A stretch of 64,000 bases of DNA from Miscanthus floridulus (GCF_019320115.1 NC_089594.1:19886262-19950261), one strand, 5' to 3'; shown: positions 34,101 to 44,792, counted from the stretch's first letter. The notes: generated by a model not told the origin, from the letters alone. Program-made: numbers and translations.

Positions 34101-36042
34101 CATTGAAACTGATGCCTCGGACTTGGGTGTCGGTGCTGTTCTCATGCAGGACGGTCACCCCCTGGCATTCTTCAGTAAAGCCTTGGGCCCCAAGTCACGC
34201 GGCCTATCAACATATGAAAAAGAATTTATGGCCATCTTGCTTGCTGTACAACTGTGGCGTCCTTACCTGCAATTTCAGGAGTTTGTCATTCTTACTGATC
34301 AAAAAAGCTTGACCCAGCTCATCGATCAGCGACTGCATACTCACTGGCAACAAAGGGTTTTCTCCAAGTTGCTAGGCCTCCAATACCGCATTGTGTACCA
34401 CTCAGGTTCGGATAACAGAGCAGCAGATGCTTTGTCTCGGCACCCTTCCCCTCCAGCTGTGTGTGCGGCCGTCACTTCTTTGATTCCATCCTGGATCTCG
34501 ACAGTGCTGGCCAGTTATCGACAGGACACCTTTGCTACTGCCTTGCTGACCAAGTTGTCGGTGGACTCCGCGGCCCTACCTCATTATTCACTGCAGTCTG
34601 GCTTACTCCGTTACAAGGGCCGCGTCTGGGTTGGTGATGACCCGGCCTTCCAACAGCACCTAATTGCCCAATTTCACTCTAGTTCCTGGGGGGGCCATTC
34701 GGGCATACCAGTCACATATATGAGGATCAAGCAATGTTTTGCCTGGAGAGGACTGAAAACTGCAGTCAAGAATTTTGTCCAGTCTTGTGCCATCTGTCAA
34801 CAGTCCAAGTATGATAGAACCAGATCCCCAGGCCTCTTGCAGCCATTGCCGGTTCCTGATTCGGCGTGGCAAGTGATATCGATGGATTTCATCGAGGGGC
34901 TTCCACAATCTCAATCCTTCAACTGCGTGCTGGTCATAGTCGATCTTCTCACCAAGTATGGTCATTCCATTCCCCTCCGTCACCCTTTCACTGCTGTCAC
35001 AGTTGCCAAGTCCTTCTTCCAACATGTTTATCGCTTACATGGCCTTCCCACCTCTATCATTTCGGACCGTGACCGTATCTTTACAAGTCACTTTTGGTCA
35101 GAGCTGTTCAAGCTTGCGGATGTCTCCCTTTGCCGCAGCACAGCCTATCACCCCCAGTCCGATGGTCAGACACAGCGGCTTAACCAGTGCTTGGAAACTT
35201 ATCTGCGGTGTTTTGTCCATGCCTGCCCCAACAAATGGAGTCAGTGGTTGCCATCTGCGGAATTTTGGTATAATTCCTGTTATCATTCAGCTATCGGTCG
35301 CTCACCCTTTGAGGCGCTCTATGGTTATCTTCCGCGTTTCCTGGCTCTGGATGTTTCTGCTGGTTCACATCCGGACGTTATTGGCTGGGCTTCAGACCGA
35401 CAGTGGATGGACCAGCTTCTTCAGCACCACCTCAATCGGGCCAAGCAACGGATGAAGAAGCAGTCTGATCAACACCGGTCAGAACGTAGTTTTGCAGAAG
35501 GTGATCTTGTTTACCTCAAGTTGCAGCCGTATGTCCAAACTTCCCTAGCACCTCGCTCTCATCAGAAGCTTGCTTTCCGCTTCTTCGGACCATTCCGGAT
35601 TCTGGCTCGGGTCGGATCAGTCGCTTATAAGCTTGACTTGCCTGCTCATTCGGCGATTCACCCGGTTTTCCATGTATCCCAACTGAAGAAGGCTGTGGGT
35701 GCCAATCACCAGGTACTCCCCACCTTACCATCTGACTTTGCCATACACTTGGCTCCCGAACAGGTTCTGCAGACGCGCATGGTCGTTCGTGGGTCTTCTT
35801 CTATACCTCAGGTGCTTGTCAAATGGAACAACCTGCCGTCGGCACTGGCTACCTGGGAAGATTTTGAAGCTGTTCGCCAGGAGTATCCACGCGCCACTGC
35901 TTGGGGGCAAGCAGTGTTCCAAGGAGGAGGGGATGTCAGCCACCGTAGCAACTCGGCCCAAGATGGAGCACCTGGAAGCCGGCCCGGAGGAAGAAGGCCC
36001 AGGAAGCCCAACCCGCGAGTAACTGGCGACCAATGGATTTGA
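31117..36042 (+). CDS. Gag-pol polyprotein of the Reina-like element, integrase site altered
   Basis: One ORF of 1641 aa from ATG 31117; upstream in-frame sequence has no ATG. Domain order: Gag (about 220-390), zinc knuckle LCIRCGAKWSRDHKC (about 445), protease with LVDSGSSHTFL (about 525), reverse transcriptase (YRQLNAITVK near 752; VFFDDILVY near 849), RNase H (SIETDASDLGVGAVL near 996), integrase zinc finger (1190-1230), integrase core and a chromodomain-like end (VLVKWNNLPSALATWEDF near 1565). The last 36 codons lie in the 3' LTR. The first two integrase carboxylates are at residues 1257 (MDFI) and 1317 (SDRD). Position 1353, exactly 35 residues after the second, is Gln (CAG, 35173-35175) in GQTQRLNQ, where the family has Glu. 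No stop or frameshift occurs. Confidence 0.95.
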   Translation: MGPDQKALLAELDKRFDVLERKLDATAASSSTRLDALESAAKVFDEWRPGVDGVIDDLRLEVTKLATLKLEVGKISKYMECSMVDGPSATSGVIAAAPVTKSASAPASPCASPRDAKPVVTPHFRSDGFGDVLAAPRPSVGSAAPRPSGHRVDLRNREGAFGVVTTLIPPPGKGTFPCPPFSPHPLPSPPPRPSPPRPPHPHPGGYYESRYQGGPGGGHTGKLPKFDFPKFEGDHPKLWIKQAIQYFELYHVESVVWVQAATMHFHGAAKRWLSSVEDQLATISWSDFCSQLLLRFARDEHELLLRRLFQIRQTGPVTEYINQFVALVDDLKSYTQHPDPLYYTQRFLDGLRDDIKAVLLVQRPSTLDTACVLAQLQEEALGLYKRPIRRLDNSPAYKPAWPNALALPPPPTKLADGDSKRLPQALSSSAEDKFKALRASRRAQGLCIRCGAKWSRDHKCSDMVQLHLVQELMDLFPESDAAECSEDSSPDEQIMMHLSVAAVVGSASPKTFSLSGHIQGHPLSILVDSGSSHTFLNSVLAQSLTGIKDLPSPVQVQVANGAILQCTSFLPDAHWSVQGCSFVTDLKLLPLSSYDMILGLDWLASFSPMQVHWAQKWISIPYEGATAILLGDSADLPVGSVIQLCLVQPPASSQSVSSLHPAVSALLDEYAHLFEPILGMPPSRHCDHSIPLISGAPPVFVRPYRYAPILKTEIERQVKDMLQQGIIQKSTSSFASPVILVKKKDQSWRFCVDYRQLNAITVKGKYPVPIIEELLDELSGAAYFTTLDLQSGFHQIRMKSGDEFKTAFQTHFGQFEFRVMSFGLTGAPGTFQDAMNTTLAPCLRQFVLVFFDDILVYSKTWEEHLVHLRTVFDLLSTDQWKLKMSKCFFAQTSLSYLGHVISQAGVGTDPSKLESISSWPTPSSVKELRSFLGLAGYYRRFVRHFGIISKPLTNLLKKHALFIWTPDHDLAFQTLKTALCQAPVLALPNFAKPFSIETDASDLGVGAVLMQDGHPLAFFSKALGPKSRGLSTYEKEFMAILLAVQLWRPYLQFQEFVILTDQKSLTQLIDQRLHTHWQQRVFSKLLGLQYRIVYHSGSDNRAADALSRHPSPPAVCAAVTSLIPSWISTVLASYRQDTFATALLTKLSVDSAALPHYSLQSGLLRYKGRVWVGDDPAFQQHLIAQFHSSSWGGHSGIPVTYMRIKQCFAWRGLKTAVKNFVQSCAICQQSKYDRTRSPGLLQPLPVPDSAWQVISMDFIEGLPQSQSFNCVLVIVDLLTKYGHSIPLRHPFTAVTVAKSFFQHVYRLHGLPTSIISDRDRIFTSHFWSELFKLADVSLCRSTAYHPQSDGQTQRLNQCLETYLRCFVHACPNKWSQWLPSAEFWYNSCYHSAIGRSPFEALYGYLPRFLALDVSAGSHPDVIGWASDRQWMDQLLQHHLNRAKQRMKKQSDQHRSERSFAEGDLVYLKLQPYVQTSLAPRSHQKLAFRFFGPFRILARVGSVAYKLDLPAHSAIHPVFHVSQLKKAVGANHQVLPTLPSDFAIHLAPEQVLQTRMVVRGSSSIPQVLVKWNNLPSALATWEDFEAVRQEYPRATAWGQAVFQGGGDVSHRSNSAQDGAPGSRPGGRRPRKPNPRVTGDQWI
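35921..35933 (+). other. Polypurine tract
   Basis: AAGGAGGAGGGGA directly precedes the 3' LTR. It also encodes part of the polyprotein. Confidence 0.85.
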
Positions 36043-36256
36043 TCCGTTCACCGCTTGCATGCGCGTATTGAGGCTAAGCCTCTGTAACGATATAGGAACG
36101 AGTATCCCGGAAGGGAGGGGGTCTGTCATTTTGGTAAACTCTGAACCTGTTCCTAAAGCTAAGAACTCTTCCGACGCCGCATCTGGTTCCTCCTTCTCCT
36201 TCCTCTTCCTCCGATTCTTCTTCTAGTTCTTCCATCTCCCACCTCCGTCTCTCACA
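35934..36256 (+). repeat. 3' LTR of the Reina-like element
   Basis: 323 bp, identical to the 5' LTR. The polyprotein stop at 36040-36042 lies inside it. Confidence 0.95.
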
Positions 36257-36265
36257 CATAACCAT

Positions 36266-36266
36266 G

Positions 36267-36339
<73 letters not shown>
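36266..36339. repeat. (TG)n(TA)n microsatellite
   Basis: A run of TG dinucleotides passes into about 30 TA dinucleotides, directly after the retrotransposon target site. Before the insertion it lay about 75 bp from the lectin kinase ATG. Confidence 0.95.
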
Positions 36340-36340
<1 letters not shown>

Positions 36341-36498
36341 TTCCTCCGTTCTAAATTGTAAATTATTCTGACTTTTCTAGATACATAGCTTTTACTATAT
36401 ATATATATATATAGACATAATGTATATCTAAATACGTAGCATAAGCTATGTATGTATCTAGAAATGCCAGAACGAATTGCAATTTGAAATGGAGAGAG
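36340..36498. mobile_element. Stowaway-like MITE, TSD TA
   Basis: Termini CTTCCTCCGTTCTAAATTG and (complement) CTCTCTCCATTTCAAATTG match the Stowaway end pattern CTCCCTCCGT. TA flanks both sides, and the interior is itself an inverted repeat around a TA run (CTAGATACATAGCTT facing AAGCTATGTATGTATCTAG). Confidence 0.85.
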
Positions 36499-36855
36499 TA
36501 TCTTTGAACGAGTAAGAGTATATTGTATATACCACGGAATACTCTACGTGACTAAATTATCGCTATATGATCGAGAGTAATAGCGAGCCAGATTTTGGGA
36601 TGGTTTCCTGCGAAGAACCTTCCTAGTTAGTAACAGTGGGCCAGACAACGAGAAATCAAAAAGACTTACCAAAGCATTGATTGATTGTTCAGATAATTCC
36701 TGCGAAGAACCTTCCTAGATGGTGACACGCGCGACATAAAGTTTATGCAATTTCGACGAATCTTACAAGCCTTTATGATTGATTGTTCAGATAATTCGGC
36801 TTGAAATTTGTTGGGATTTTTTTTTTCTTGGGGAAGACTAATACGAACCAGTAGT
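36499..36855. other. Intergenic sequence with short duplications
   Basis: CCTGCGAAGAACCTTCCTAG occurs at 36608 and 36700, and GATTGATTGTTCAGATAATTC at about 36677 and 36778. This marks small overlapping duplications. No gene is recognised. Confidence 0.6.
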
Positions 36856-37164
36856 TAGTGCAACCATTGCGGAAGCAATCCGGCTTCATAGCAACGCATA
36901 AGGCCTAGTTCGTTTCACGTCGTTCCTGAGCTTGCCTATACAAATTGTATAAGCGTTCCGGCCAGGAACGGTTCCATGAAGTCATTCCCTGCGTACCGAA
37001 CGTGCCCTAAATGTCACCAACGTTCGCAATCCGGCTTTATAGCAACACAGAAATGTCACCAACGTTCGCAATCCGGCTTTATAGCAACACAGAAATGTCA
37101 CCAACGTTCGCAATCCGGCTTTATAGCAACTCAGAAATGTCACCAACGTTCGCAATCCGGCTTT
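36856..37164. repeat. 42-bp tandem array
   Basis: Units of AAATGTCACCAACGTTCGCA plus ATCCGGCTTTATAGCAACAC start at 37009, 37051, 37093 and 37135, exactly 42 bp apart. An older, degenerate unit (GCAATCCGGCTTCATAGCAA) lies at about 36875 on the other side of the MITE at 36902-37007. Because 42 is a multiple of three, the array gives a spurious 14-residue repeat ORF. Confidence 0.9.
36902..37007. mobile_element. Small Tourist-like MITE inside the 42-bp array, TSD TAA
   Basis: A 106-bp segment starts GGCCTAGTTCGTTTC and ends CCGAACGTGCCC, is flanked by TAA on both sides (36899-36901, 37008-37010) and separates the first array unit from the rest. Confidence 0.7.
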
Positions 37165-37412
37165 AGGGAGGCTGCAACCAAAAAAAACCTCCACGGGACA
37201 GACGAGGTGGCGAGGTTTTTTTTTTACGGCCGGCTGGTGTGGACAAGCGAGGGGGCGAGGGATTTCTTTTCGTGCAACCATTACGGTCACAATCCGGCTG
37301 CCGGACAGGCGAGGGGGCGAGAATTTTTTTGCCGCCGGCTGGCATTGCCCCCGCGGGGGATCGAACCCAGCACGCGCGGTCGCTACTGAGGCCACCTGAC
37401 CACCCGGGCAGG
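37165..37412 (-). repeat. tRNA-derived SINE-like element
   Basis: On the minus strand an A-box-like TGGTCAGGTGG (37402-37392) and a perfect B box GGTTCGATCCC (37367-37357) are spaced 24 bases apart. They are followed by a body with GCCGGCGGCAAAAAAATTC and CTCGCCCCCTCGCCTGTCC. The body contains related sub-repeats (GCGAGGGGGCGAG three times). The spacing is shorter than in a real tRNA, so it is not a tRNA gene. The 42-bp array lies where a SINE tail would be. Confidence 0.5.
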
Positions 37413-37452
37413 CGCCCGTTCGCAGGGAGGCTGCAATCAGAGATGCAAGAAA

Positions 37453-37600
37453 AACAAAATCACCAAGGATCATATTATTCCCAGTAAAATATCGACCACG
37501 GAGGTAAATTTTTTCACATGTATATAACAAAATCACCAAGGATCATATTATTCCTGGTAAAATATCGACCACGGATGTAAAGCTTTTCACATGTATATGT
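37453..37600. repeat. 74-bp tandem duplication
   Basis: ACAAAATCACCAAGGATCAT starts at 37453 and 37527; both copies continue through AAAATATCGACCACGGA to CACATGTATAT. A few differences separate them. Confidence 0.9.
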
Positions 37601-38235
37601 CCTGGTGCCAATAACCTCGAGAACAATCCAAATTGCTAGCTATGCTACCGTCAATGAACTAAAACTAATCCCATTCAGTTTTGCAAAGGCTTTCCTGTCA
37701 GAAAGCAAGTTTGGCACCAATCTCAACACGAGGGGTTTCCAGACAACCTGAATGAGTATAATGTTCCTGCCACTGATCAGTACATAACCACTGCATTCAG
37801 ATTTCAGAGAGATTTGTTTCATAGGGCAGCCCAGAGCAGCATGCTGTAAATTTAGCAGCTACATCCAAGGAAGTATTCAGCACCACACTGCAAGAATTTC
37901 ATCAGCAATAGGTCACAGCCCAGGTTAAACATTGAGCCAGTCTTGGCTATTCTCAACTCTCACTAGATCACAAAACCCTCTCAATATGACTTCTTTGACA
38001 AATCAAATACTTGCAGATTCATTATAATAAAGCTCTGCCTTTTCTTTTCTAAGAAAAAAAAATTTACATATACAGCCATATTTCTTCCGTTGTTTCGGCT
38101 CAATAGCATCAACATATTTCCTACCGGTCACCTTTATTAAACAAATACAACATGATAAAGCTGCCAGCTAACATAGCACTGTATAACTCTCCGCTAGAAT
38201 GCCGTACCGGCAGTAGAAATGAAAAAACGACAGCT
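37601..38235. other. 3' flank of the SMU2 gene
   Basis: This stretch lies downstream of the SMU2 stop codon on the minus strand and probably includes its 3' UTR. No other feature is recognised. Confidence 0.5.
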
Positions 38236-41200
38236 TCAGCCACGCTGTTTCTTCGAGCTAGGTAAATCATCATCGTAGTGACCACCATCTTCCGCCCCAT
38301 CTTTCTCCCCCTTCTTCCTAGCCAGGATCTTGTTGATCTTGTGGAGGTCATTCGTGAGCTTCTGGTCCTTGTTCTGCTTCCTAGTCTTCCTGCCGTCCTG
38401 CATCTTCACCCCAAACTGGAAGGCAGCCTTCGGCATGGCTTCTTTCTGATCGTTGTACTTGGCCCACTCCTCTTCAGTCTCAAAGTCCCACCTGTGAAGA
38501 CGGCCCTTTGCCTGCTCAAGAATCGTATATCAGAACACACTACAGAGATTATCCAAAAGCGCCAGCGAGAAAATTGTTTTTGTATCTTTCCACAGCAGAT
38601 GTGACCATGGGCTTCAGTAAACCATTTAAAACCAAAAGCCACAATCTATATCACAACTGAACAATAGAAGAAGTACAGGCTAAGCAACCAGAACATAGTA
38701 ATATCAGGACAACAGTCTTGGAATTATGCTCAAATACCAGACAGAACAGTAACTAAAAAGATCTCACAAAAACAGCTAGAACACTTCACTGTTAGTTTTC
38801 AGAATATTCAAATACATAATGAAGAAAAATGTGCAGAAATGAGTTATTAGTGCAAATCAATTTAAAAGCAAATGCAACATAATAGACATTAACTAAGTGA
38901 TGCCTAGCCTATCCACTGCGATTTCACAGAAACCCATGTCACAAGCATAGGCTTGCATTTGCATGGGAACTTTTTTGTTCATAAGATCTAAGTCATTTCA
39001 CTTACCCGTCCACCCATATCCATCTTCGATAAATCATCTTCATCATCGCTTCCTGCAATCTCATTATTATACTCCTGGTAACCAGGATAACACTCTGAGT
39101 AACTATCTGAAATAAAATTTGGATCTCTCTCCCGTGCATCTTTTTCCCTCAGTTGATTAAGCCTTTGATCATCACGTTTGAAAACAGAACCTAAACCCCG
39201 ATCCTTGTCTGCTTGAGTCATGAACCTCGGATCCTGGGATATACTAGGGTCAGCTAACACATCGTATTCCTGGGTGCTTTGCTGCACATACTGTTCTGGA
39301 TAACCCAACTGCTGTTCTGCATACACATAGCTTGACCAGTCACCTTGATATCCAGCAGCTGCCATCTGGGCTTGAACAGCATCATACCCGTTCTGGCACC
39401 AGAAAAGACACCAAATATTAAGACCAAGTTGAATAAAATGCAAATAAAACTAAAAACAGGTTATAGCAGGCCATGAACATGGAGAGATAACAAATACACC
39501 GCCAGCCTCTAACATTCAGTGCACAGCTAAGTCACTTAACATTTATAGGCATACCTGCTGTTGCCAAGCTTGAGCAGGTTCAGATGGTGGTACTGGGCCA
39601 TACATGGGTTCAGTGAAATTGGACTGCTTCTGATGGTTATGTGGGGATTCATCCATATCAGAAACAGGGCTCTGACTTATTTCCTTGTTAGGAACTGAAT
39701 AGTCAACTCCATCTCCAACAAAAATGTCATCATTGTCTGCTCTTGCAACAGGGACTGGTTGTTTCTCCTTTCCATTGAAATTATTGTTCCGAGGGGTTGG
39801 AGCTGGTGGTGGTGGCATATCTGATTGATGTTTCAGAGTAGAACCATTAATTTGGGAAGGTTTTACTGACTCATCACAGTCACCACTTGCCAAATTGCTC
39901 TTCCCTGCATATAGCAAACATAGTACCTTAACTAGCAAGCACATGAAGATAATCCTAAAAATAATACTAGCAATACAATTGAAACAAAACTCATGCACCC
40001 AGACAAAACTAACAACTTTACTTTTAGTTCAGTTGTGCTGTCCTAACGTCATGTTATCATGACAGGATGGAGTATATAATATAACTAAAAATGTGTTAGT
40101 TCTTCCAAACAAAACACTTTAGCATATTTCCTAATGTATTTACCATGAAAGTTTTCCTGTTCTCAGATTCTAACTTAACAATATCCCTAGTATATAATTT
40201 ATTCTCATGAACAAACCTTTTATATCTCTATCCTTTTTCTTTTTCTTCAAGACCTTCCCCGATGATCCAAGCCGAAGGTATGTCATAATTTTAGCAATCC
40301 TGTCAAGTACAGAACCATCCACGCTGACAGTTACCATCTCCTGCAAAAGTAAGGTCATAAGAAAAGTTACAAAACACTCCAACATGTGATATGTCATCAT
40401 ATTGTCAGAATACCTCTGGAACCGGGCAATCAGCTTTGCTCCTATGAAGAGTTGTTGGAATATCATTGGTTACTCCCTCCTCCTGATTGGATTATAAAAA
40501 GATAATTACTATGCTTTATAAATAAAAATGTTCAAACCCAAAGTAAAAGGAGACAGATGAAATGATACAACAAAAGTTCGAATACAAAAGAAAAGAATTC
40601 GACAATACTGGCAACTTCGTGTGAATAAGCTGTTCTGGCCCACCCCTACTCTATTCTTCTAAGAAAACCTATGGAAAGGATATGATTTCTTGTTTGTGAT
40701 TCGTGGTTGCTATGATGCACCTTAATGACAATCAAATTCGCACGAACGGCAAATCATGCCATCACGGATAAAGTAAATTAACACACTTGAATATAATGGA
40801 GCATAATAAAATCACAAGACTATTCAGTTCCCAAGTGAGAAATTCAGGAAACTGATTGTTCTGCACTCAGGTGATCATCAGAGAAACAGACAATTTCTTA
40901 TCATAGAATGAAACATAATCATGCATTTCATATACTGCAAAAGGCAACAAAAAATCATAGGATATGTGTGTTAAATTCTCAGAATAAGAAGGTTAAATAT
41001 GAATATCTAAGTAAACCAATATATAAACATAATCTCAATTTCTCAGAGTGCTTTGGGTATTTATACATAATACCATGTCTGTAAGTATAAATGAACACTG
41101 ATGGGTGATGAAAATACAATAATGCATGCATCTGGTCATTTCTGAGAAAAATAGGGAAATTTTAATGCCTTAGTTTGTGATTTGCAAAACATGAACATTC

Positions 41201-43939
41201 TGAAATGTATTATAACGAACTCCATTATGTAATGAAGCAAATATATTATTATAGTTTATAGGAATACTTTTAAGGGGATTACCATGTTGTAAATAAATGA
41301 CATCCGACCCGGAAGAAACAATTCATTCTCCTTAATTATGCTTTGAGGCTTTATGATCCATTGGTAGACAGACTGCAACCAACAAAGAATGAAAATCAAT
41401 AGCCATGTTGTATTAACCATTAATGTATGAAGGGAAAAAAAAACTCACTGAAAAGTGATAAATAAAAAAGAAACATACCTTTGCAGTTGCAGTGCGGAAG
41501 GAGACTGCCTGATCTTCTTTTGTTGCCCTGAACAACAAAAGTGAAAGATAAATGTTATGCTCCCAAAGCACTAGGTGCATCCGGAGTAGAAACATGAGGC
41601 GTTAACAAGTGTTGTTATATCTGAAACTGGGAGATGGATGGATATTATATTTGTAGCACATGGTGGTGCTAATGATGGCAGAAAATGATATTTCGCTGAG
41701 ATAATATTTACTTATTTAGTTACTTGCACACATTCCAAATGGAACACAACATTATTGATTGTACAAAGAAAAAAGACCTTACACGAATCTGAGTTAGCAT
41801 GCTAGCAAACCAGTTGTGCACAATGGCTTCAGGAATACTGGCAAAGTTATGTAGTACTACAAGTGATCCAAATGCAAAATATCACAGGAGGCACAACCCC
41901 TTTCTTAATTTACATTAGCAATTTACAGGAACAAGAAATTTATTCACAAATAAAACTCATAAAATTCAAGACGAAAGAAATTGGATCTATTAAATCAACT
42001 CAAACTCCAAAACTTTGGAGGTAGCCGAAAATTGTTCGGTCCATATAATTGAGTCATCATGGAAAAAATTCTGTACTGGCTTGCTTTCTGTACAAGTGAA
42101 TAACTGAATATCATGCACATGACAGTCACTATTATAGGCATACTACAGCATTTGAAATACAAACTGCATACATGAATTTTTCAACCCTAGTTGACGTTAC
42201 AATCATATAAGGCGAAAACTGTGATAATGTGACATAAGGATGGCAATTACCTTGACTTTGCATCCTTCCCATCCTCTGCATCAGGTTTCTTTTCAATTTC
42301 ACTCCGTACTTTGTGAAGTAGAGCATAGTCCAAGCCCTTGACCAGATGTGTATGCTCCAAATCGCCTTAAAAGCATAAAGTGGAAATGGAATGTCAATCA
42401 AAGAGCAGCTCATAAGATGGAAACATAAAGAGAGGCATCTGAGACTCTGAGTCACCAGCCAATATCCAATATATAGTGTCACCTTCTCTACCTTTATTTT
42501 CTATTACAAGAATTCATGAATGACTGATTTCTTCTTAGGTTAAAGGATCAAGTTGGTGCTAACTCTTCACTTGGAGAAAATGATGTTCTGAAACTGAGAA
42601 CATCATGCATTACCAATTTACCAAATTTATAAGACTATGTTAAACAGCACTCATTTTTACAGAAGTCATGATTCAGACAGCTCGTGCACAGGTATGCCCA
42701 CTTGTTCATACACATAAAAAGCAGTACAACACAGAAGTAAGGAGACATGCCAAAGAGAGTTTCACCACAAAAAGGAAATTATCTCCTTAAAGAAAGTATA
42801 GAATCACAACCAACCTCCGAGATATTTGCTTTTCTCAATTGAAATCTTGTGGGCATCTGCCAGCCTGTGACACAAACATTGCAGAGATTAGGATTCCAGG
42901 AAACATAGAAAAATAAACTAAGCACAGATGGAAGTGCCAGATAAATGAACATGTGATCTATTACCTCAAATCAGTCCCAGGAGGTGCCACTGCATGAAAT
43001 GAACCAAGTTCTGTAGGTTCATAATCTGGGTTTTGATCTTCACGACGCTCCTTAGCACGATCACGATACCTGGGTGTCTCTGGTTCTTCTTTTTTCTCCT
43101 CTCTAAATGGAAAACAAGAGGTATTTAGGTTCGCCAAATCACTTATATACAGTAAGTAACATGAGTTCTAGTTTGCATCTAATTTGTCTTATCAGTTACT
43201 ACTTTAACATGATTACAGATTCTGGTACATATCCTAAAAGGCTGAAATAGTGTACAAATTCTATCCAAGACCATCATAGTTCCTAAGTGTGGGATCCTGA
43301 ATATTTTCATAACTCCCTTGTTTTAGCACTTTAGCCATTTTAATGCAGTTCCTCTGCATCAACAGCTTGTGACATGTACGCAAAATAGAATTTCGTAGAC
43401 ATGGATAGTATATTATTACAGATACAAACATAATGATGATTATTTGGGATTTTGCAAAAGAGTACAAGTAAAAGTGAATCACCACCAAAGGGTGAAGATA
43501 AATGCAAGTAATGTAGCAGATGGACTATGTGACTCGAGGGTTAAGCTACAACAACAGCACTGGTTGCATTTTAAGTTCCAGACATTCTTGTAATTGTGTT
43601 ACAACTACAGTAAGAAATTAACGGCACCATCAACAGCTGCGGTTTCCCTGATAAATTTATCTGCATAATAAGTTTCAGACATATGAAACAGATAAGTTCT
43701 CCGTTTTCCAGCCTCATTCAAAACTTGTTTGCGTCATGAACAGAAAGACAGCTATAATCGGGGGGAAGATTTGACAAGAACTAACTACAGTAGGTTCCTT
43801 CTTCCAAAGAGAGACAGCTCTAATTCTACTGTCCAATCCCCAAGCACATATTGATGGAACAAATGAAAGCAAATGTACGGTGGAGCGCTTACTTCCGCCG
43901 CATCATCTTCTCCTTATAGTAGTTCTTCTTCGACGACAT
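38236..43939 (-). CDS. SMU2: SMU2 / RED-family splicing factor
   Basis: Eleven exons on the minus strand join in frame to 564 aa: 43939-43893, 43102-42965, 42864-42815, 42365-42251, 41527-41479, 41372-41283, 40482-40414, 40340-40217, 39904-39555, 39392-39006, 38511-38236. All introns are GT-AG. The product starts MSSKKNYYKEKMMRRK, carries the RED N-terminal region (YRDRAKERREDQNPDYEP, HTHLVKGLDYALLHKVRSEI), a Pro-rich and acidic middle, and the RED C-terminal region (DPRFMTQADKDRGLGSVFKR, GRLHRWDFETEEEWAKYNDQ), ending in a Lys-rich tail. The protein is a homologue of C. elegans SMU-2 and human RED/IK, which act with SMU-1 in the nucleus on splice-site choice. Length fits plant SMU2 (about 535-560 aa). 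No defects are seen. Confidence 0.95.
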
Positions 43940-44792
43940 ATTATCTCCCTCTCTTCTGTATCCCTAGAATCATTTGGGGGAGAAATTAGAACCTCGACGC
44001 AAAAATTATAGGCGCGGCTCACAGACTCGCCCGGAGACTTGGTCTTAGGGTACCTGCTCACAGTAGCTACGGCAGTGGAAGATGGGAAGGAGCGAGACAA
44101 CGGAGCTTGACAGACGGGAGGCAGATGGCGTCGGCAGCGGCGGACGGCGCCGCGGCGGGAAGCGGAGTGCCGGACGCGAGACGGGCTGTGGCCGGTGGGA
44201 AACCCGAGCGGCGGTGGGAGACGGGACGGAGGCGCCGCGCGGGGATGGGTGGAGGCTGCCAGGCTGGAGAGGCGGCGGGAGACTGGCGCGCCGGTGCGGC
44301 AGTGCGGCGGTGCCGGAGTGACTTTTTCGATTTGGCCCTCGGATTCCTCAGCTGTTCGCAGCCGCAGAAGCTGAGCACCGAGCACGGGATGACGGGACAC
44401 GGGATCAGGATTCTCTGTTGCTGAGTCACCTGACGACACGTATTCTAGTGTGCTGGATCGAGATCGCACAATGGCCGCCGCGACGGCAGTTAAGCACCCG
44501 TTTGGAAATATCCTCCTATTTCTAAATGTATCCTTGTCTCCAAAGCGCCGTTACACAACACACAATGGTCCTGATGAGTCAATCTCTCTTTTGCAGATTA
44601 TCCGTCATTATGATTTTTTTGTGTAGGAGGATCCAGGCGTGAATTTTGCACTTATTCTCTGCCCGCGCTTTCCATGTAATCGTGTCCGTACACGTTGGGC
44701 TCTAACTGCACCCCTACAATCTGATCCATAGGCCAACAAACTCCTGGGCCTGTAATGTCGATGTGATGCGTGTACATAGTGATTTGATCCAA
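43940..44792 (-). other. 5' region and promoter side of SMU2
   Basis: Directly upstream of the SMU2 ATG. GC-rich from 44080 to 44330, which fits a 5' UTR or promoter island. Long open frames on both strands here are composition effects. No TATA box was identified with confidence. Confidence 0.45.

Larger units (their letters stand above)
30670..36256 (+). mobile_element. Full-length Ty3/gypsy chromovirus-type retrotransposon, Reina-like, TSD CATAA
   Basis: Two 323-bp LTRs (30670-30992 and 35934-36256) flank one gag-pol ORF. Target duplication CATAA is at 30665-30669 and 36257-36261. LTRs start TGTCAGCC and end TCTCACA. I compared them base by base and found no difference, so the insertion is recent. 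Small size (5587 bp), short LTRs and a chromodomain-like C-terminus suggest the Reina group (inference). A primer site and polypurine tract are present. Confidence 0.95.

Noticed and set aside
36856..37176. CRISPR-like spaced repeats
   Set aside because: Units are contiguous 42-bp tandem copies without variable spacers, in a plant nuclear sequence.
36976..37389. 137-codon ORF with a 14-residue repeat
   Set aside because: It is a translation of the 42-bp array and the SINE-like unit.
37357..37402. tRNA gene
   Set aside because: Box spacing is too short and no acceptor or anticodon stem can be folded; read as SINE-like instead.
43903..44469. Minus-strand ORF of 188 codons over the SMU2 start
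   Set aside because: It is out of frame with SMU2 exon 1 and consists of low-complexity leader sequence.
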